From Topomyia yanbarensis (lineage: Eukaryota > Arthropoda > Insecta > Diptera > Culicidae), in NCBI RefSeq assembly GCF_030247195.1, contig NC_080672.1, positions 31,813,906 to 31,877,905 of the forward strand: a stretch of 64,000 bases of DNA, read 5' to 3'. Shown here piece by piece: positions 31,592-44,694 of the stretch. The position numbers and the translations under genes are program-made. The first letter of the stretch is position 1; each line of letters opens with the position of its first letter. The notes beneath the pieces are model-generated. The model made no database searches. It worked only from the letters and a program-made list of their open reading frames with translations, and was not told the DNA's origin.

Positions 31592-34500
31592 GATCAATTG
31601 TCATCGAGAGTACAATCCCTTGTCGAAATGTGAAATTTGAAGTCTCCTCGATGTCGGGAAGTGTTCTACAACATGACACACGCCACAAAAATATTCACTA
31701 TAGATTTAGTTCAAGCTATTCTAATGCGGCCACGACAACAGCGTGTGAATAACTACGCTGTCGATCTCAACTTTGCGAGCGGGTATGTACATGCGGTAGT
31801 CTTTCATAAAAGGCTTGTCCGAGCAGATATGCTTGGGCCGCGTTCAATATGTTTGGTTTTAAACGAGAAATCGGAGTCGTTCATGACGAATCTTGTTAAA
31901 TATCAGTTTTTCCACCATCTGGATTTTTTCAAGAGAGTTTATTTATGTGTGGGGCTGGATCTTAACGAAAAGTTAAATATTAAAGAAGAGAGAGAGAGAC
32001 AGAAATTACGCGAGATATAATAAACTGAAAGACAAGTCAGAGGATAGTAACGCAAACACGTGGTATCCTTCATTTTTGTTGTTGTAGTTTCGGGTATGTT
32101 CACTGCGTCAGGTTGCTTTGCTTCATTTTATATAAAAATAGAATGCTTCAAAAGCGATGAAAGCTTTCGTTTGTACGGGAAACGAATGGTTTGAGATGCG
32201 ATTTTCCCATGCTCGAGAGCATCTAAATTGTTCCGTCCATTCTCGACTCGCATAAAAGGAATTACTGTTTTTTTTCTAGAAGAAACGTGAATCTGATAAT
32301 TGTAAAGTAGAAAGGAACGTTTATAGCCGTCCACAAAGCGCAATTGAAGCGTTGGAGTGTTGAAGTGAGACGGTTTCACTTACCGATCAACCCAAGGTCA
32401 TTCGAAAAATCAAAACTGATCACATAAAATTGAGAGCGCAGTGAAACCTAAAAAGTGATGCCGCGAGTTTCCCCTATGCATACAAAGTGCTTCTAAACAA
32501 ACTGCGGTCTTCACAGCATGGCAAGCGTGGTCAGCAAAGAGAGACGCCATCAACGTGAGAGATAAATGTAGATTTAGTTTCATGTAAATGGTCTTGCAGA
32601 AACAAAAAAAATCTTGTCAAATTTATTGTAATTTTGTATTTAATAAATAGTTCTGAGGATGGCCGAAGAATGAGTAGGCTGAAACGCTAACAACGGGTAT
32701 ATTAAGATTATATTCTTTCACCGAGCAACATCAACCGAAACCTGTAAAAAGAATCGAACGGTGACCAATGCTAAAAACATGCAAACACAACATTAATCAT
32801 TACTTTTATCAACTAGCAAAAAAAACCTTGCGCCGGCTGATGAGGTCCGTAAGTTGAAAAGAGCGATAATTTCTTCAAACTATCGATAAATGATTTGTTC
32901 TCTTTTTTATGAAAAATAGGTTTAACATTTTCTCCACATTTCATTTTTCCCAAGAACTTTATCAGAAATCAAAAATTTCGTTTGGATTCCAAATTATTTA
33001 AAAACATATGAAAGGTTGCGATCTGATCAAAGTAAAAATACATGTTTTGAAAAAAATACTTTGTACATTTCTAATGATAAGTAAAAGTATTGAAAATCAA
33101 GATTTTGCTGAGGAAATTTTTTTGAAAACAGTTTTTTAGCATCTAAACGAACTGATCCGCGGAGCAAAACAAAACCAAAATTTTTTTTAGGGTTTCTACT
33201 AAACTGTTGCGAAGAAATATGTCACTACAATCTTTGATTCCAAACCATGAGCAACGTTTTTCTTTAAAATAACTTCATCACGGGTTTTAAGGGACCATAA
33301 ACTTCGGGTAGTTTCCATTTTTATTCGGCATTCATTTTTTTTATTTGATTTGCTGGCGTTATGACTGGCTACTTCCTTGGAGCAGAATTTTCAGAGCTGT
33401 AGCGTTATCGTGCAGAATTGGCACGAAGAAATCTGCTCTGGGTGCGTGACCAGTGTTGTCTAATCAAATAAGACATCTTCGTTTGATTTCAATGAGATGA
33501 TTATGTATGAAGAAATTGTTTTGTTCTCACGCACTCTCAACAAACGAACACCGTTACACCCGAGAAGAAGTTCCACCAAGTATCATTTATAACGGAGTCT
33601 ACTTCTTTGCATACATATTTTAATCGCGACAAAAGGACTACGCGAAGCCAAATCATCCCAAGTACCAATTGAAGTTTTATAGCATGCTACAAGTGCAATC
33701 TAAGTGATTATGAAACTAGCATAAAACCACAATTGTTACTAGGGATGTAAGCGAACCTCTATAGTGTCGCTTTCTATGTATACGGGGATGCTGTATTTAA
33801 CTTTACCGCATTCGGCGGTGTGCTGCATGTTGTTCCGAGAAACGAATGTCGCTGCATGGGTGATGTTTTGACGTAGGACTACGTTTTTGTTTTCGATATG
33901 GGGGTGCACTTTGCAAATTCTACAAAAATGGAATGTAACGAAAAGTGGTCCAATTTTAAACGCATATAATTCAGCCATCTCACGGTAAATTTTCAATTGT
34001 TTTGCACATATCGCTCCGTAATACTTCTAAGAATAGATTCCAATAGATAAACCCAAAGATTTTTGATATCATGACATTAAAAATTTAAATAATGTGCAAC
34101 CTATTCAAAAAATCACGCATTTACACAAAGAAGCGCTTTTCAAGTCCGGCACGACAGATTTGTGTACCTAGCGCGCTACACTTATATGAATGACGTCATT
34201 ATCGACTATTTAAAGAACGGATTTGGCGGGACAAGATCAGTTGCCTGTTGAACGGCAGGCGGAGCAGATCACTGCGCTATATGTTTTCACAGCCAGTGTA
34301 GCTGAGTTAGAAGTTTGTTATACTGGCTGTGGAGGTACGCTACCCAGAGCTGTCCAACACGCGACTGAGCTTGTCCGTTCAAACATGCTTTCTTCTGTGT
34401 TGTGCTCGTTTCCAGCACACTTTTATGTACAATCTTGAACATAATTATTCGTACACAAAATCTCTTTTACATTCGAGCTTCATTTGCAAACACGGTTAAC

Positions 34501-36286
34501 GTAGTGTCGTGGTACTAGTTGTCTCTTTCGCTCTACCTATCATCATCAGCGTTGATTCATTTTGATTTGTGTTTAGGTTTGAGGCGAATGTGTAGGTAGG
34601 CATATCTAATTTGTTAGTAGGGTTACCATATTCACAGATTTTTCTGTAATGTAACAGATTTTATTCACAATTTTTTATTACAGATGGCAAACAATTTAAA
34701 AGCTGATCTTGTATTATAAAGATTTAGTTCCAGATATTAGTTCGGTAACGGTTTTCTGTCTTCTATTTTCAGATCTTCTCAAATAAGTTTAATAGGATCC
34801 GATCACCTACTACAAATGAAATGACCCGATAATCAAGAAGGTGTAACATTCGATGTTCATTGGTTGTGCTTAAACTATACGTAAGAAATATATTTGAATT
34901 ATTATTACTCTAAATGTAATAAGAAAATAAATATTGTACATTAAGTAGTATAGTCCTACATCTACAGTTTGTGCAACCCCATAGGGCTGCTCCTTAAAGT
35001 TTTTTTTTATATAATCAGCACACAATGTTTGATTTGCGTAGTAAAAAAAATCTCGAAATTTTTTGACGTCTTGCAAGATGCACATAAAAGGCGCGTCCCA
35101 ATTCACATGAATTTACAATTATTCTCAAATGTAAATGTGAGTTGCTCGCCTTTCCCTACGTCATTCAATCAGAGTCTAACATCAAAAGAGTCCACCTGTC
35201 ACAGTGTCGCAGATTCATCGTTTTCTTTGTGACAAAACAAGAGAATTTTTGTTCGCAATTTCAAATTTCTTGCCAGATCACAAATTTTTGTTCAAATTTA
35301 TTAATGATAACGAAGTTTAGATTACCAACCGTTAGTGGAATTCATATTTGCTTGTAAAAGCTATTTAAATCCCACGTTCGGGAAGTTTGCAAAAGGCTTC
35401 GCTTGGCTTCCAATTAGAAGATGACAAATCTTTCAATACTGAAAGAAGATATCCTTCAAAACAAACTGCTGTCAAACAATATCAAACATATAGGCACTTC
35501 TCAACCAACGAAGACATCGGTCACGTCAGTGCAAACAGATACTTTTATTTTGTGCGCATTGTCTGAAGAACAAAGGATTCAATTCTGGATAAATTATACG
35601 TTATTTTTTTTTTATTCTCAAAACTCCCCACTCTCATATTGTGACAAATGTCAAAGTAAGCTCAGATGCTAAATTTCACATCATAAGGACAATTCTAGCC
35701 TCACGCCCAGTTCGCTTGAAATTTTTGAAATTGGTACTGTGGGAAAATATGGAGGAAAATATATTAAATGCTATAACGCTTGAAGTAGCAATCAAAAAAT
35801 TACAGTTTATACCTCTTTTGAAAGCAAATCATCTTGGTAATTGAACTGAGGTATTTTTGTTTCTAGAATAATACGAGAGAGTAGGGTACTGGATTATTTT
35901 GTCCCCAAAATTCCCTATTTTTAATAATTTTTCTGCTCTGTGATTCAAATTATACATATTTTTCAGTTTTTCTAATGTGAAAAAATCTCAGAAATCGAAC
36001 GGAATACTTTTTGCGATGCCCTATTATACGTCTTACGTAAGTAGCATTGTGAGTTTACCTTTGTTCCTTTTCTCTATCGATTATTACGACGTCACTATAA
36101 CATTTGGCGTCAATTTTCCAGCACAATTTCGCAGTTAGACGTGATCTTCATTATCTCTTATAGATTAATCCACACGCTTTGTCTCAACCGGAACAATGGA
36201 TTCGTCCATTGTGTGAATAATCCGTTGCCTTAAACCGTATTGTGTGATCTAAGTGAGGTAATAATCAAACGACCACGTTTTTTGAA
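31592..36286. other. Gene-free DNA
   Basis: Nearly 4.7 kb without a supportable gene. The 127-codon frame at 31637-32020 has no motif or splice context. CACAGCCAGTGTA/TATACTGGCTGTG at about 34287-34334 makes a 13-bp imperfect hairpin. A diverged repeat at 33178-33360 is listed separately. The stretch 35640-36285 leads into the L1-like element and may contain its 5' UTR. Confidence 0.4.
33178..33360 (+). repeat. Dispersed repeat shared with 60305-60430
   Basis: GTTTCTACTAAACTGTTGCG and the following ACATATGTC...CTTTAAAATAACTTC text match 60314-60410 (GTTTCTACTAAACGGTTGTG) with moderate divergence. Family unknown; no ends or ORF visible. Confidence 0.55.
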
Positions 36287-36880
36287 ATGGCAGAGTCAAA
36301 AGTACCTTCGTTAAAGTTTACCTTCGGGCGTGGTGCTAGTGAACCTACGGATGCGGAAATGTTCAACTTCTGTCAAGAACTACAGTTCAAACCAGAGGAT
36401 GTTTACTCAGTTCACAAAGAAAGGTGCAATCTTCGTTAAACTGAAGAGGGCTACGCTGCAATCGATGCAGCAAGTAGTTACTTTTGGTTACAATAAAGGA
36501 ACAACGACCAATGTAACGGTATCGGAAGCAGAAAGTATGTCCGGATATTCAATCTCCCTCCAGAGATTGAAGACAAAGAAATCCACATGGTTTTATCGCA
36601 TTTTGGCATTATTCGACAGCAAGTACGAGAACGATACCACCAAGACACAGGATTCCCAGTGTTCTCTACAGTTCGCGGATTGTATATGGAAACAACTAAG
36701 GAAATTCCCTCGCAGATTCGGATTCGATACTTCCAAGCCAGTATATATTATGATGGTCTTGTGAACAAATGCTTCATATGTCGAAGCCCCGATCATGTAA
36801 AAATAAATTGTCCTAAACGTCTAGCACAGGTCCCGAAAACTCCAGCACAACAATTACACACAAACAATAGTTGGGGGAGA
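36287..36880 (+). pseudogene. L1/Tx1-like LINE ORF1 remnant
   Basis: Starts at an ATG (MAESKVPSLKFTFGRG...), ends in that frame at about 36437, and continues in other frames: FVKLKRATLQSM (36433 onward), then IFNLPPEIEDKEIHMVLSHF (from about 36555) and a zinc knuckle CFICRSPDHVKINC (about 36767-36808). This order, with an RRM-like N-terminal region and a CCHC knuckle, fits the nucleic-acid-binding ORF1 protein of L1/Tx1-group LINEs. At least two frameshifts disable it. The frame then runs straight into endonuclease sequence, so the ORF1/ORF2 junction is deleted. Confidence 0.75.
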
Positions 36881-39275
36881 CTTCAACTGTGTTCTTAACA
36901 AACGAAACAGTCGAAGTACAACGACGAACTTTTGTCCTGGTTTAAAAGATTTGGTAACTTCGATGCAGCTCAAGGACGTAGCAAATGAGCGAAATGGATA
37001 TAATGTTGAGCAAACATTTCTCAGAGCCGAATCCGCCTCACGATTAGATCGATTTTATGTTACTGAGCAGTTTCTTGGAATGGCCGTTGATATACGAACA
37101 ATTCCAGTTGCATTTTCAGATCATTCAGCAGTGGTAATGAAATATGAAGTGAACCAATCAGAGCTTTGTATGCGGGGAAGAGGATATTGGAAACTTAACA
37201 GCAGTCTCCTAACCAATGATGAAATCTCATCCAGATACGTTGCTGACTATGAACAGTTGAAAACTTTGCATATTTACTCGACTAATAAAAGTACTTGCTG
37301 GAACACTGTTGTTAAACCAAAAGCACAGTTTTTCTTCAAGAATGAGAGCAAACAGTTTAACTATCGGATAAACGCTGCTTAGAGCACTCTTTATGGCACG
37401 ATGTATGAACTTTCAGCTGATCGTGCTAGCGGGGTTGATAACAGGAATAAACTTCAAGTAATTAAATCAAAACTGATGGAAACCGAATTGGACAGATTAA
37501 AGTTTCATGGTTTAAAAATTTCGAATATATCCTTAATAGAGAGGGAAAAAATGAGCGTTTTCCATGTGTCCATTCAAATGCATAAGTACAACACCGAGGG
37601 TAATTTTCAATTAAAAGACGGTATCCACATTATTCAAGATTCCAACCGTTTGAAGGAAATTATTCAAGATTATTTTACGAACATATTTCAAAAAGAAGAC
37701 CCTAATCTGGAAAATGCAGCAACATCATTAAATAATATCTCCAAATCACTTGACCATCAGCAAATGCTGGATCTCGTTAGACCAATCACAGAGATTGAAC
37801 TTAAAATCGTGATACAAAATGCGACGAAGAAAAAATCGCCTGGACCCGATGGGATTTCGTACTTTGGGACCTTAAAGAATGAACTACTGTACCTATTCAA
37901 TCGCTACTTGGATGGCTTTCTAAAGCCACCTAAGGAATTCACTGCCGGAATAATTATATTAATTCCGAAAGTGAAAAACGCTGAAACATTAGATGACTTC
38001 CGACCAATTTCAATGTTAAATACAGATTACAAAATATTTGCAAAGATTCTGGGGAATCGCCTTCAATCTGTAGTAGAACATTTATTGGGACCAGGTCAAG
38101 TAGCATGTACGAAAAATCAGTCATGTTCTTCAAATTTAATTTACTGCTTCATCACGGATTATTTTTAATGGCTTTCTCACATCAGATATCAAAATTAACA
38201 GTTCTGTACGCCAGGACCGTCCGCTGAGTATGCTCCTCTTCGTACTGTATATTGAAGGATTGATTCGGAAAATTTCATTGAACATCCGGGGAGTTTTGCT
38301 ATCTGGAAAATTCATTCGGGTGTTGGCGTACGCGGACGATTTAGTAATATTCATCAGGGATAACGCTGAGTTTGATTTGATCCTTCAAATTATCAACTCC
38401 TATGCAGAAGCATCCTGCGTAAAGCTTAACCTACCTAAATCAGCATTCATTCGTCTCAACAACGGAAAAAGTGGTCCGCAGCAATTCAAGGAAGCAGACG
38501 TAATCAAGATTTTGGGAGTTATTTTCAAAGGGAAATGGTCATCCATTATCAAACGGAATTACGATAAGCTGGTTGATGACATCCGATATCGCTTATCCAA
38601 GCACAGAATACGTAACCTGAACATAATTGAGAGGTCATGGCTGCTGAATGTTTTCGTGCTGTCAAAAATGTGGTACATTTGCCAAATTTTTCCCCCAGAT
38701 AATAAGCACATTGCCAAGCTGAGGAGGATAATTGGAAGTTTTATCTGGGGACCCAAACAAATTTTTAAAGTGGAGCGGAATCAGTTGTACCTCGACTTTG
38801 AGCAAGGTGGAATAAAGCTCGTCGATCCAGAAGCGAAAGCTAAGGCTTTGTTAATTAAAAATACGCTGTGCGGATGTGGAAGTGAGAATCTCGAAGACTC
38901 TACCCTTTTGTATTTCACCAAAAAACAAGCACTGAGTAGAAATACAAAGGAATGGCTAGAGATTGCTTTGCAAGTGAAGAAGAATAACATGTTAACATCA
39001 GTACAAATAATGTACAACTACTTCAGAAATGAGAGAAATACAACCCCCAAAGTCGTAGAGCATTTTTCGGAACTATGTTGGGAAAACCTATGGGGAAATC
39101 TAGGACATAGCTTCTTAACCAGTGAGTGTCGATCGCATATGTTTCTTCTCTACAATGATCTAGTGGTCTCGAAAGAAAAATTATTTGAATACAACATCGA
39201 ACGTCTAACCGATAACTTGTGTGAGTACTGTGGTATCCCGGAGAGTAATGAGCATTAAATTAAGCATTGTGACAA
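36865..39275 (+). pseudogene. L1/Tx1-like LINE ORF2 (endonuclease-RT) remnant
   Basis: Begins mid-endonuclease with the motif GGDFNCVLNKRNS and reaches the SDHSAVV catalytic motif near 37118. The linker has one in-frame TAG (37380-37382). RT motifs follow: KKKSPGPDGIS (motif 1), FRPISMLNTDYKIFAKIL (motif 2) and, after a frameshift at about 38165, VRQDRPLSMLLFVLYIE and AYADDLVIF (motif C, about 38327). RT motif A (the first catalytic Asp) is missing: sequence jumps from QSCSSNL to NGFLTSDIKINSS, a deletion of roughly 60-70 residues. VRQGCPLS has become VRQDRPLS. The C-terminal part is readable to about 39258. It encoded target-primed reverse transcription but is now inactive. Confidence 0.88.
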
Positions 39276-39387
39276 AACACGTGGGTATGGGAAAGGCTTA
39301 GGAAAACTTTGAGTTCCCGATTCAAAATTGTAGTAGTTTGATCAGTCGTTCGATCGAAACACAAAGTGTATTTTAGTTTTAAGAGAT

Positions 39388-39462
39388 TTGCGTCAATCCG
39401 GCGCTAATCAATTCCGACAATAGGTTAGTGTCGGTTTCTGATGAGGCGAAGCCGAAACGCAA
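39388..39462 (+). ncRNA. Type III hammerhead self-cleaving ribozyme
   Basis: All conserved core positions are present: CUGAUGA at 39438-39444, stem II GGC/GCC (39445-39447, 39451-39453) with loop GAA, and GAAA at 39454-39457. Stem III pairs TTGCG (39388-39392) with CGCAA (39458-39462) and is open-ended. U39393 and C39394 complete the GUC cleavage triplet, placing the cut between 39394 and 39395. Stem I pairs 39395-39409 with 39423-39437, 14 of 15 positions (three G-U, one U-U mismatch), capped by a 13-base loop. A closed stem I with an open stem III defines type III. Stem II is only 3 bp, so activity may be modest. It lies about 110 bp past the readable LINE ORF2 on the same strand and may be part of its 3' UTR. 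Confidence 0.82.
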
Positions 39463-39500
39463 CTGAGTATGAAATAAGGATTAAGCCCTCAACAAATTTT

Positions 39501-39549
39501 CACCCTAGTGAGAAATTTTGGTTTTTACCAAATTTTCCTCCTTAGGGTG
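39501..39549. repeat. Imperfect hairpin just after the ribozyme
   Basis: CACCCTA...AAATTTTGGT (39501-39522) pairs with ACCAAATTTT...TAGGGTG (39527-39549) with a small internal mismatch and a TTTT loop. It is probably part of the LINE 3' end or a small inserted palindrome. A-rich text follows, but no clear poly(A) tail. Confidence 0.6.
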
Positions 39550-42500
39550 AAATATAGCATAATGTATTTTATTGTTTTGCAAAAAACAACATGTGCAGCA
39601 TAGGAGAACAGATATTTCAACCTGAAGCACACTGAATTGCTTCATATCTATAAAAATCAATTACCATCCACCGTTCGAAACACCGTCACCGCCGTCACGG
39701 ATTCCAGCAGAAATTGACACTCTCGCCGGAAAGCCTTTCTGCGACACCAACGGGACAAGCCGAATCCAATTGAAATGATAATTTTCCCGCCAATATGTAG
39801 GTACAGTTTGTCGGATTCGGCGCTCTTAATTACCGGCAGAATATTGAAATAGTAATCCTTTGGGTGTCTTTTTGTCTACCCGTGCACAGTTTGGCTTAAG
39901 AGGAAGCATGCTATATTTGCAATATTACATGTAGTTGGCTTGTGGACGTATTGCAAAAGGGTTTCAGCCGGAAAACGCTAGTGAGATTCAATTTAATCTA
40001 TTCTAACCACATTTTACCATTTCATTAGCTTAGCTTTTGTACGAAACGAAGTCCGAAGAGTTTGACTTGACTTTGCATATTGTAATATCACTCGAGATAA
40101 TTATATGAAAATTGAGCGTCTATTTGAAAGGAGGGTTCAAGTTAGAACAGTACTATTCAACTTGATATTTCCTAATAAGTAAAAAGTACAAAAATAAGGT
40201 TAGTTTCATTCTTTTACCAAACGCTTTAGATACCTTTGATTTCACTTGTTCCTATGCTGAAGTCGATATTTTATATTTGTTCGCAAAAAGAACCTGACTA
40301 GTGTACCTTTACTATCAATGAAGTATCCCATTGCCCTGTAGTTAACAGTACAAGCTGGTTCTACTTCAAAACACCAAAGTAGTTACATTCCTCGGTTGGC
40401 TTGTTTCACCGAGTCGATAAAAGTTGTGGGAGAATGCGTTCGGAATACTGACTCCCAGAGCTCTCCATCATCCCAGTCGAAGCAAAAAACACGAAAGTAG
40501 TAAATTGCATTGCAGAGTTTGAAACTACCTGCAAGCTAAGACTATCTTAACATCTGCCCGAACCTCCAACCAAACCAGTTGAGCAGTCGATTGGATTCAT
40601 GTTATTGTACTGACTGACCCACCCCTCCGCCGAACCGATCACAAATCTAGTTTTTGGTAAAAGTAACCAGGAAGGGATGCGGAAGGGTGAATTACGATGC
40701 ACTCTTCCGTTAGCTGATGTTCTTGAGTGAAAATCCCTCCCCCAGATCAGTATTGACCGGAATACGAAAGTGAAATAAAATGTACTGGACTGGATAAGCC
40801 CTACCACACACACACCGGATCGAGTGGGAGGAATATTTTGTTTAGGAATTCCACCCTTACCAGGAAAGTACCATCTCACATATCATTTTCAATTCAGCTG
40901 GATTCCGATATCCCATAAATCAATCCACTTTTCGACGTCTGGAAATCTCCTCTACGGTCTACGGCTTCGAGAGGCCGATTTCATCTGAAATATCAACCGT
41001 CTCATTCGATGGAATTACATTTTCAAGGAGGATTAAGTCTAAGTTTGGCATGTGGGTTGGGTTTCGCCGTTGATGGGAGAATTTATCTATTTGTACAGGT
41101 TTTATCAGATCTGTTGGATTTAGAAACAATATTCATAGGTTCGTGTTGAAAAAGAGCTTGTGGTTAAAATCTATCTAATTGTTCTTAAATTAGTTAAAGT
41201 AACTGGTATTACGTTTTCTCGGAAATCACTAGAACACTGACTGAATATGGTAACAAGTTGCTGCAAACATTACGCATTTACTTCGCCTACACCATTCTCC
41301 ATCTCAGTAGAAAGCTTCTGTTATTTTTCTTTTCTACCCAAGCGATACGGCGAAGCTAATTATAGTGCTAATTGTCCCCTCTAGGCTACCAATAATTACA
41401 GGAAATGGAACAAACAACAGACTAAGTAGAACTGAGAACCCAGCAATCAAAGAACCATTTTAGACAGACGTTTGAAATGGCTATCCAGGAAAACACGTGA
41501 CGATTCCGACAGGAGCCTAGCGTTTATTTTCTTTTCTCATTGAGCCTTTTCTGTGCGGGAACCGTACGATGGCAAAAACAAACATAACCGTCATTATCCT
41601 CAATGTCCAGCCTTTCCACCTCATAATTACCCTGTCGCAATCGGTTTCACAAAATTGAACCGTAATTACTGCTTTGGTTTTTTCTCCATTTAAGGAACAC
41701 AGATGCTGTAACAGTTTATCACTAATTGGTGGTGCATTTTAAATCGTGTTTTATATGAAAGAAATAATGCAACTTTTATAACCCAATCAGTGCAGTAGAG
41801 ACGACAAAAGTGAGAAAATATCACCTCCGAAAAAAAATATTTTAATCACGTTCCAATAATAAATTCCACGTAAACCAACTCCCGGCATATCTTTTCGAAG
41901 CCATTATTTTGCCACCGACCTCACTCCCACTTCGCCAGCACGACAGACGTTTAACGTCGATAAATCGAAACGGAATCATCGTATCGAAAGGTATCGTTGA
42001 AGAAGAAGAGGAAAACTGTGCCACGTGGTGTTTTATCTGGCTACCAACTGTCACTATAGGTATTGGTTGTCGCCCTGCAGCCTTTGTGGTGGAGCGCGTA
42101 GCTGTCCTTGTGGCTTGCAGATAAAACACACCACCACCCCACAATTGCTGCAGGTAACAGCTTTCTGACAAATGAGAACCGTGGGACGGGGTAGAGGAGG
42201 GAAAAGTCTTGGAAACTTTGGAGACTCTGGTCTGGGGGTGGGAAGCATGATGAAATTGATGCCTTGTGGTGTGGTAGAACATTGTTTTGAATATTTTATA
42301 TCAATCAAGGAGTTTTTTTTATCTTTGGGAGAATAGAGCGCTCGGAAAACTTTTAATTGAGACAGAAATAACGACACTGTGTTAACTTCACTATTCAGTA
42401 GGACAAATGTTTTTGATTTACTTTGTCGATCGTTGATAGTTGCGATTGAAAAGTACACCGGACATCCATGTGATTCCCAATAGTTATCAATTTGAAAGTT

Positions 42501-43529
42501 TGATATTGCTTCGATGTGCTGGCTGGTGTTGAGTAACAAAAATGGGTGGAAAGTTACCAAAAAAGTTAAGCGTAGAACGACATCTGATCCAAAACTTGCT
42601 TTGGTAGATGCAACGATAGTTTATTCGGTTGAATTTTATCTCAGTTTTGTGGTGTAATTGATATTTGGATGTTCTGAGTAGAATTTTTAATAAAGGTTAA
42701 CGGAAATTAATCTGAGTTTAGAAAATAATCACATTTCGAGATCCGTTTATGCAAACAAAATGACACCGAAGAAATAATGATAGAATATTATTCAGGTTTG
42801 AAGTAAAAACACACCCAAAAACATGCGTTCAAGGTATAATTTCTTAAAATCTCTTGAACCATACCATTTTTTAATTTTGTAGGTATAACTCACCAAGACG
42901 GCTAGTGCGTGTTTCCTACGGAATTTGGCTATGTTTAATTACTATAGCATCTCTTGTTGTGACGAAATACCAATGGCAGCCTTTCAATCGAAAAGGATTG
43001 CTTATTCAGTGGTAAAATTTCATTAGGATTCGTCCAAAAATTATCGCAAGAAAAAACATCCGGACTAACGTCAGCCCAGTGCATTGCTCAAGTTCCGTGG
43101 TTCTGAAGAGATGAAGTCAAAACGCAAACACCTTGACTTATTATGTTTAATTTCCGCTAAACTCTTTCGTATCATTTTTGTTGGTTCGGCGAAGTGGTGA
43201 CTAACAGAAACTAATAATATCAAAATTGAAAGGTCGACAGGAATTTTACAACGAATCAGTTATAGACACGAGTACAATGAATCATAACATTTTTTCACCG
43301 ATGCTTGCTTACCAAACATGTTGTTAGCCTCGGGTGGAGTACTGCAAGCAGCAAGCAGAAAACGAGCAAATTCGCAACATTTCCTTTCGATCAAATTCAT
43401 ATGAGTCTGTTTATTTCTTTGAAGGGCCGTAGCGTGGTCCTTTGGTGCCCTTGGCGAAGTACCAGTCTTGCGGCCCTTTGTTGTTTACTTTGGTTTTCTT
43501 TTTCAGTTCGACTTCCGAATAAGAGTTTG
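39550..43529. other. Gene-free apparently unique DNA
   Basis: About 4 kb with no supportable gene. Frames at 40547-40879, 41842-42282 and 42054-42560 (minus) overlap in conflicting phases without domains. Composition is mixed and non-repetitive, as expected of intergenic or intronic host DNA. Confidence 0.4.
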
Positions 43530-43891
43530 GTGTGTATATTAGACTGGCCTAGTTCCACCAGGAACCTCTTCTCCAAATTTGAATCAAATCAGACAAGTCT
43601 TTCTTTGTTTTGCGAAATCATGATTGCGCTTAGCTGAATAGTGTGTTTGAAACAATTTTAGTTCACGCATCATCTTCGGACTACAAAATTTTACTTCTAC
43701 GCCTCACCACATAGAAGGTGCCAAAACTAATTTTTAAAGGAAGAGGAATAGAATATGGAAAGGTTTACAAAATATACTGTAAAGGGCTTGTTCTACAAAT
43801 TTGTAGAAGAGACCCTATTTCTCTCTCTTTCAATTGAAAAAATAGTATTGGCGCCCTCTATGTGGTACAATGTAGAACTAAAATTTTGTAG
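43530..43891 (+). mobile_element. Foldback element remnant, left portion
   Basis: Contains TTAGACTGGCCTAGTTCCACC and later two opposed segments, CACATAGAAGGTGCCAAAACTA and TAGTATTGGCGCCCTCTATGTG, that pair as in the foldback at 63056-64000 (GCATAGATGGCGCCAACACTA and its complement). It is interrupted at 43892 by a MITE. The text after 44694 (GAATGTACTAAAACTCTTTC) appears to continue the right arm. Confidence 0.6.
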
Positions 43892-44694
43892 TTAACCGTT
43901 ATGTATCCGACGCGGTACCCGGGTACCTCTTTAAGTTTCAATTAATGGAACTCCCATGTTTTATCCATAGCTGGAAATAGAAACTTTGTGACATCTTAGA
44001 ACTTTACTAAGTCAAGCTTTTGAATTAATAATATTGTTGATATAGTGAGGGGGGAGTGAGGAGGGGCTCCTGCATTTTTTTACTACGTAACAGGCCGACG
44101 TAGGTACCCGGGTACCCACAAAACTGCAATACATGTAACTAAGATAATTTCCAATCGATTTTTATAATTTTTGGTGTTTTGGATTCGGGAACTCATCCAT
44201 TTTTAGATTTGATAGAAATGAATCGGGTTACTTCATTCGGTTCCCAGAAATCCGGATTTCCGGAAGCATGTTCCAGTACTGGGATACTATATGTGAATTT
44301 CAATGGAATACTAGCAATATGGGAATCAAAATTCTTGAAATTGCATCAGTAGGCTGTATCTTGTGGTTTTGGAGTCATTTGACCCCGGAACGGACATTCC
44401 GGAGCAGGTTTCCGTGGTGCCGTGAGTGGCCATTCCATTCCAATTCCATTTTTCAAATTGCCATAGGGTCCTAAATAACGGACCTCCAAGAAAATCCGGA
44501 TTACCAAGAATCAGATCCATTCATCCGATTCGAATTTACAGAATTAAAAAGTGGACGAGTTTCTGAATGCAAAACATCTTAAAGTATCCAAATCGGTTGA
44601 AGAAAGCTATAGTTAAGAGCATTTCAATTTGTGGGTACCAGGGTACCTTCGTTGGTCTGTTAAAGGTGTCTTTTTTAGGACACATAACGGTTAA
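43892..44694. mobile_element. TTAA-flanked MITE (piggyBac type)
   Basis: Ends TTAACCGTTATGTATCC and GGACACATAACGGTTAA are near-perfect inverted repeats with TTAA outermost, the target duplicated by piggyBac-class transposons. Total length is 803 bp. The inside carries repeated GGTACCCGGGTACC-type motifs (43915-43927, 44105-44117, 44634-44646) and has no transposase ORF. Insertion is inside an older foldback element. Confidence 0.8.

Noticed and set aside
31637..32020. 127-codon plus-strand frame
   Set aside because: No motif, no splice or promoter context and biased only by chance; length is within expectation for 64 kb.
32648..32700. Hammerhead-like CTGAGGATGGCC...GGCTGAAACGC
   Set aside because: Core boxes are close, with one extra base before stem II, but no partner for stem III or stem I is found upstream or downstream.
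32829..32865. CTGATGAGGTCCGTAAGTTGAAAAG, resembling a Penelope-type hammerhead core
   Set aside because: Stem II pairs poorly (GGTC against AGTT), GAAA is followed by no pairing stem, and there is no cleavage triplet.
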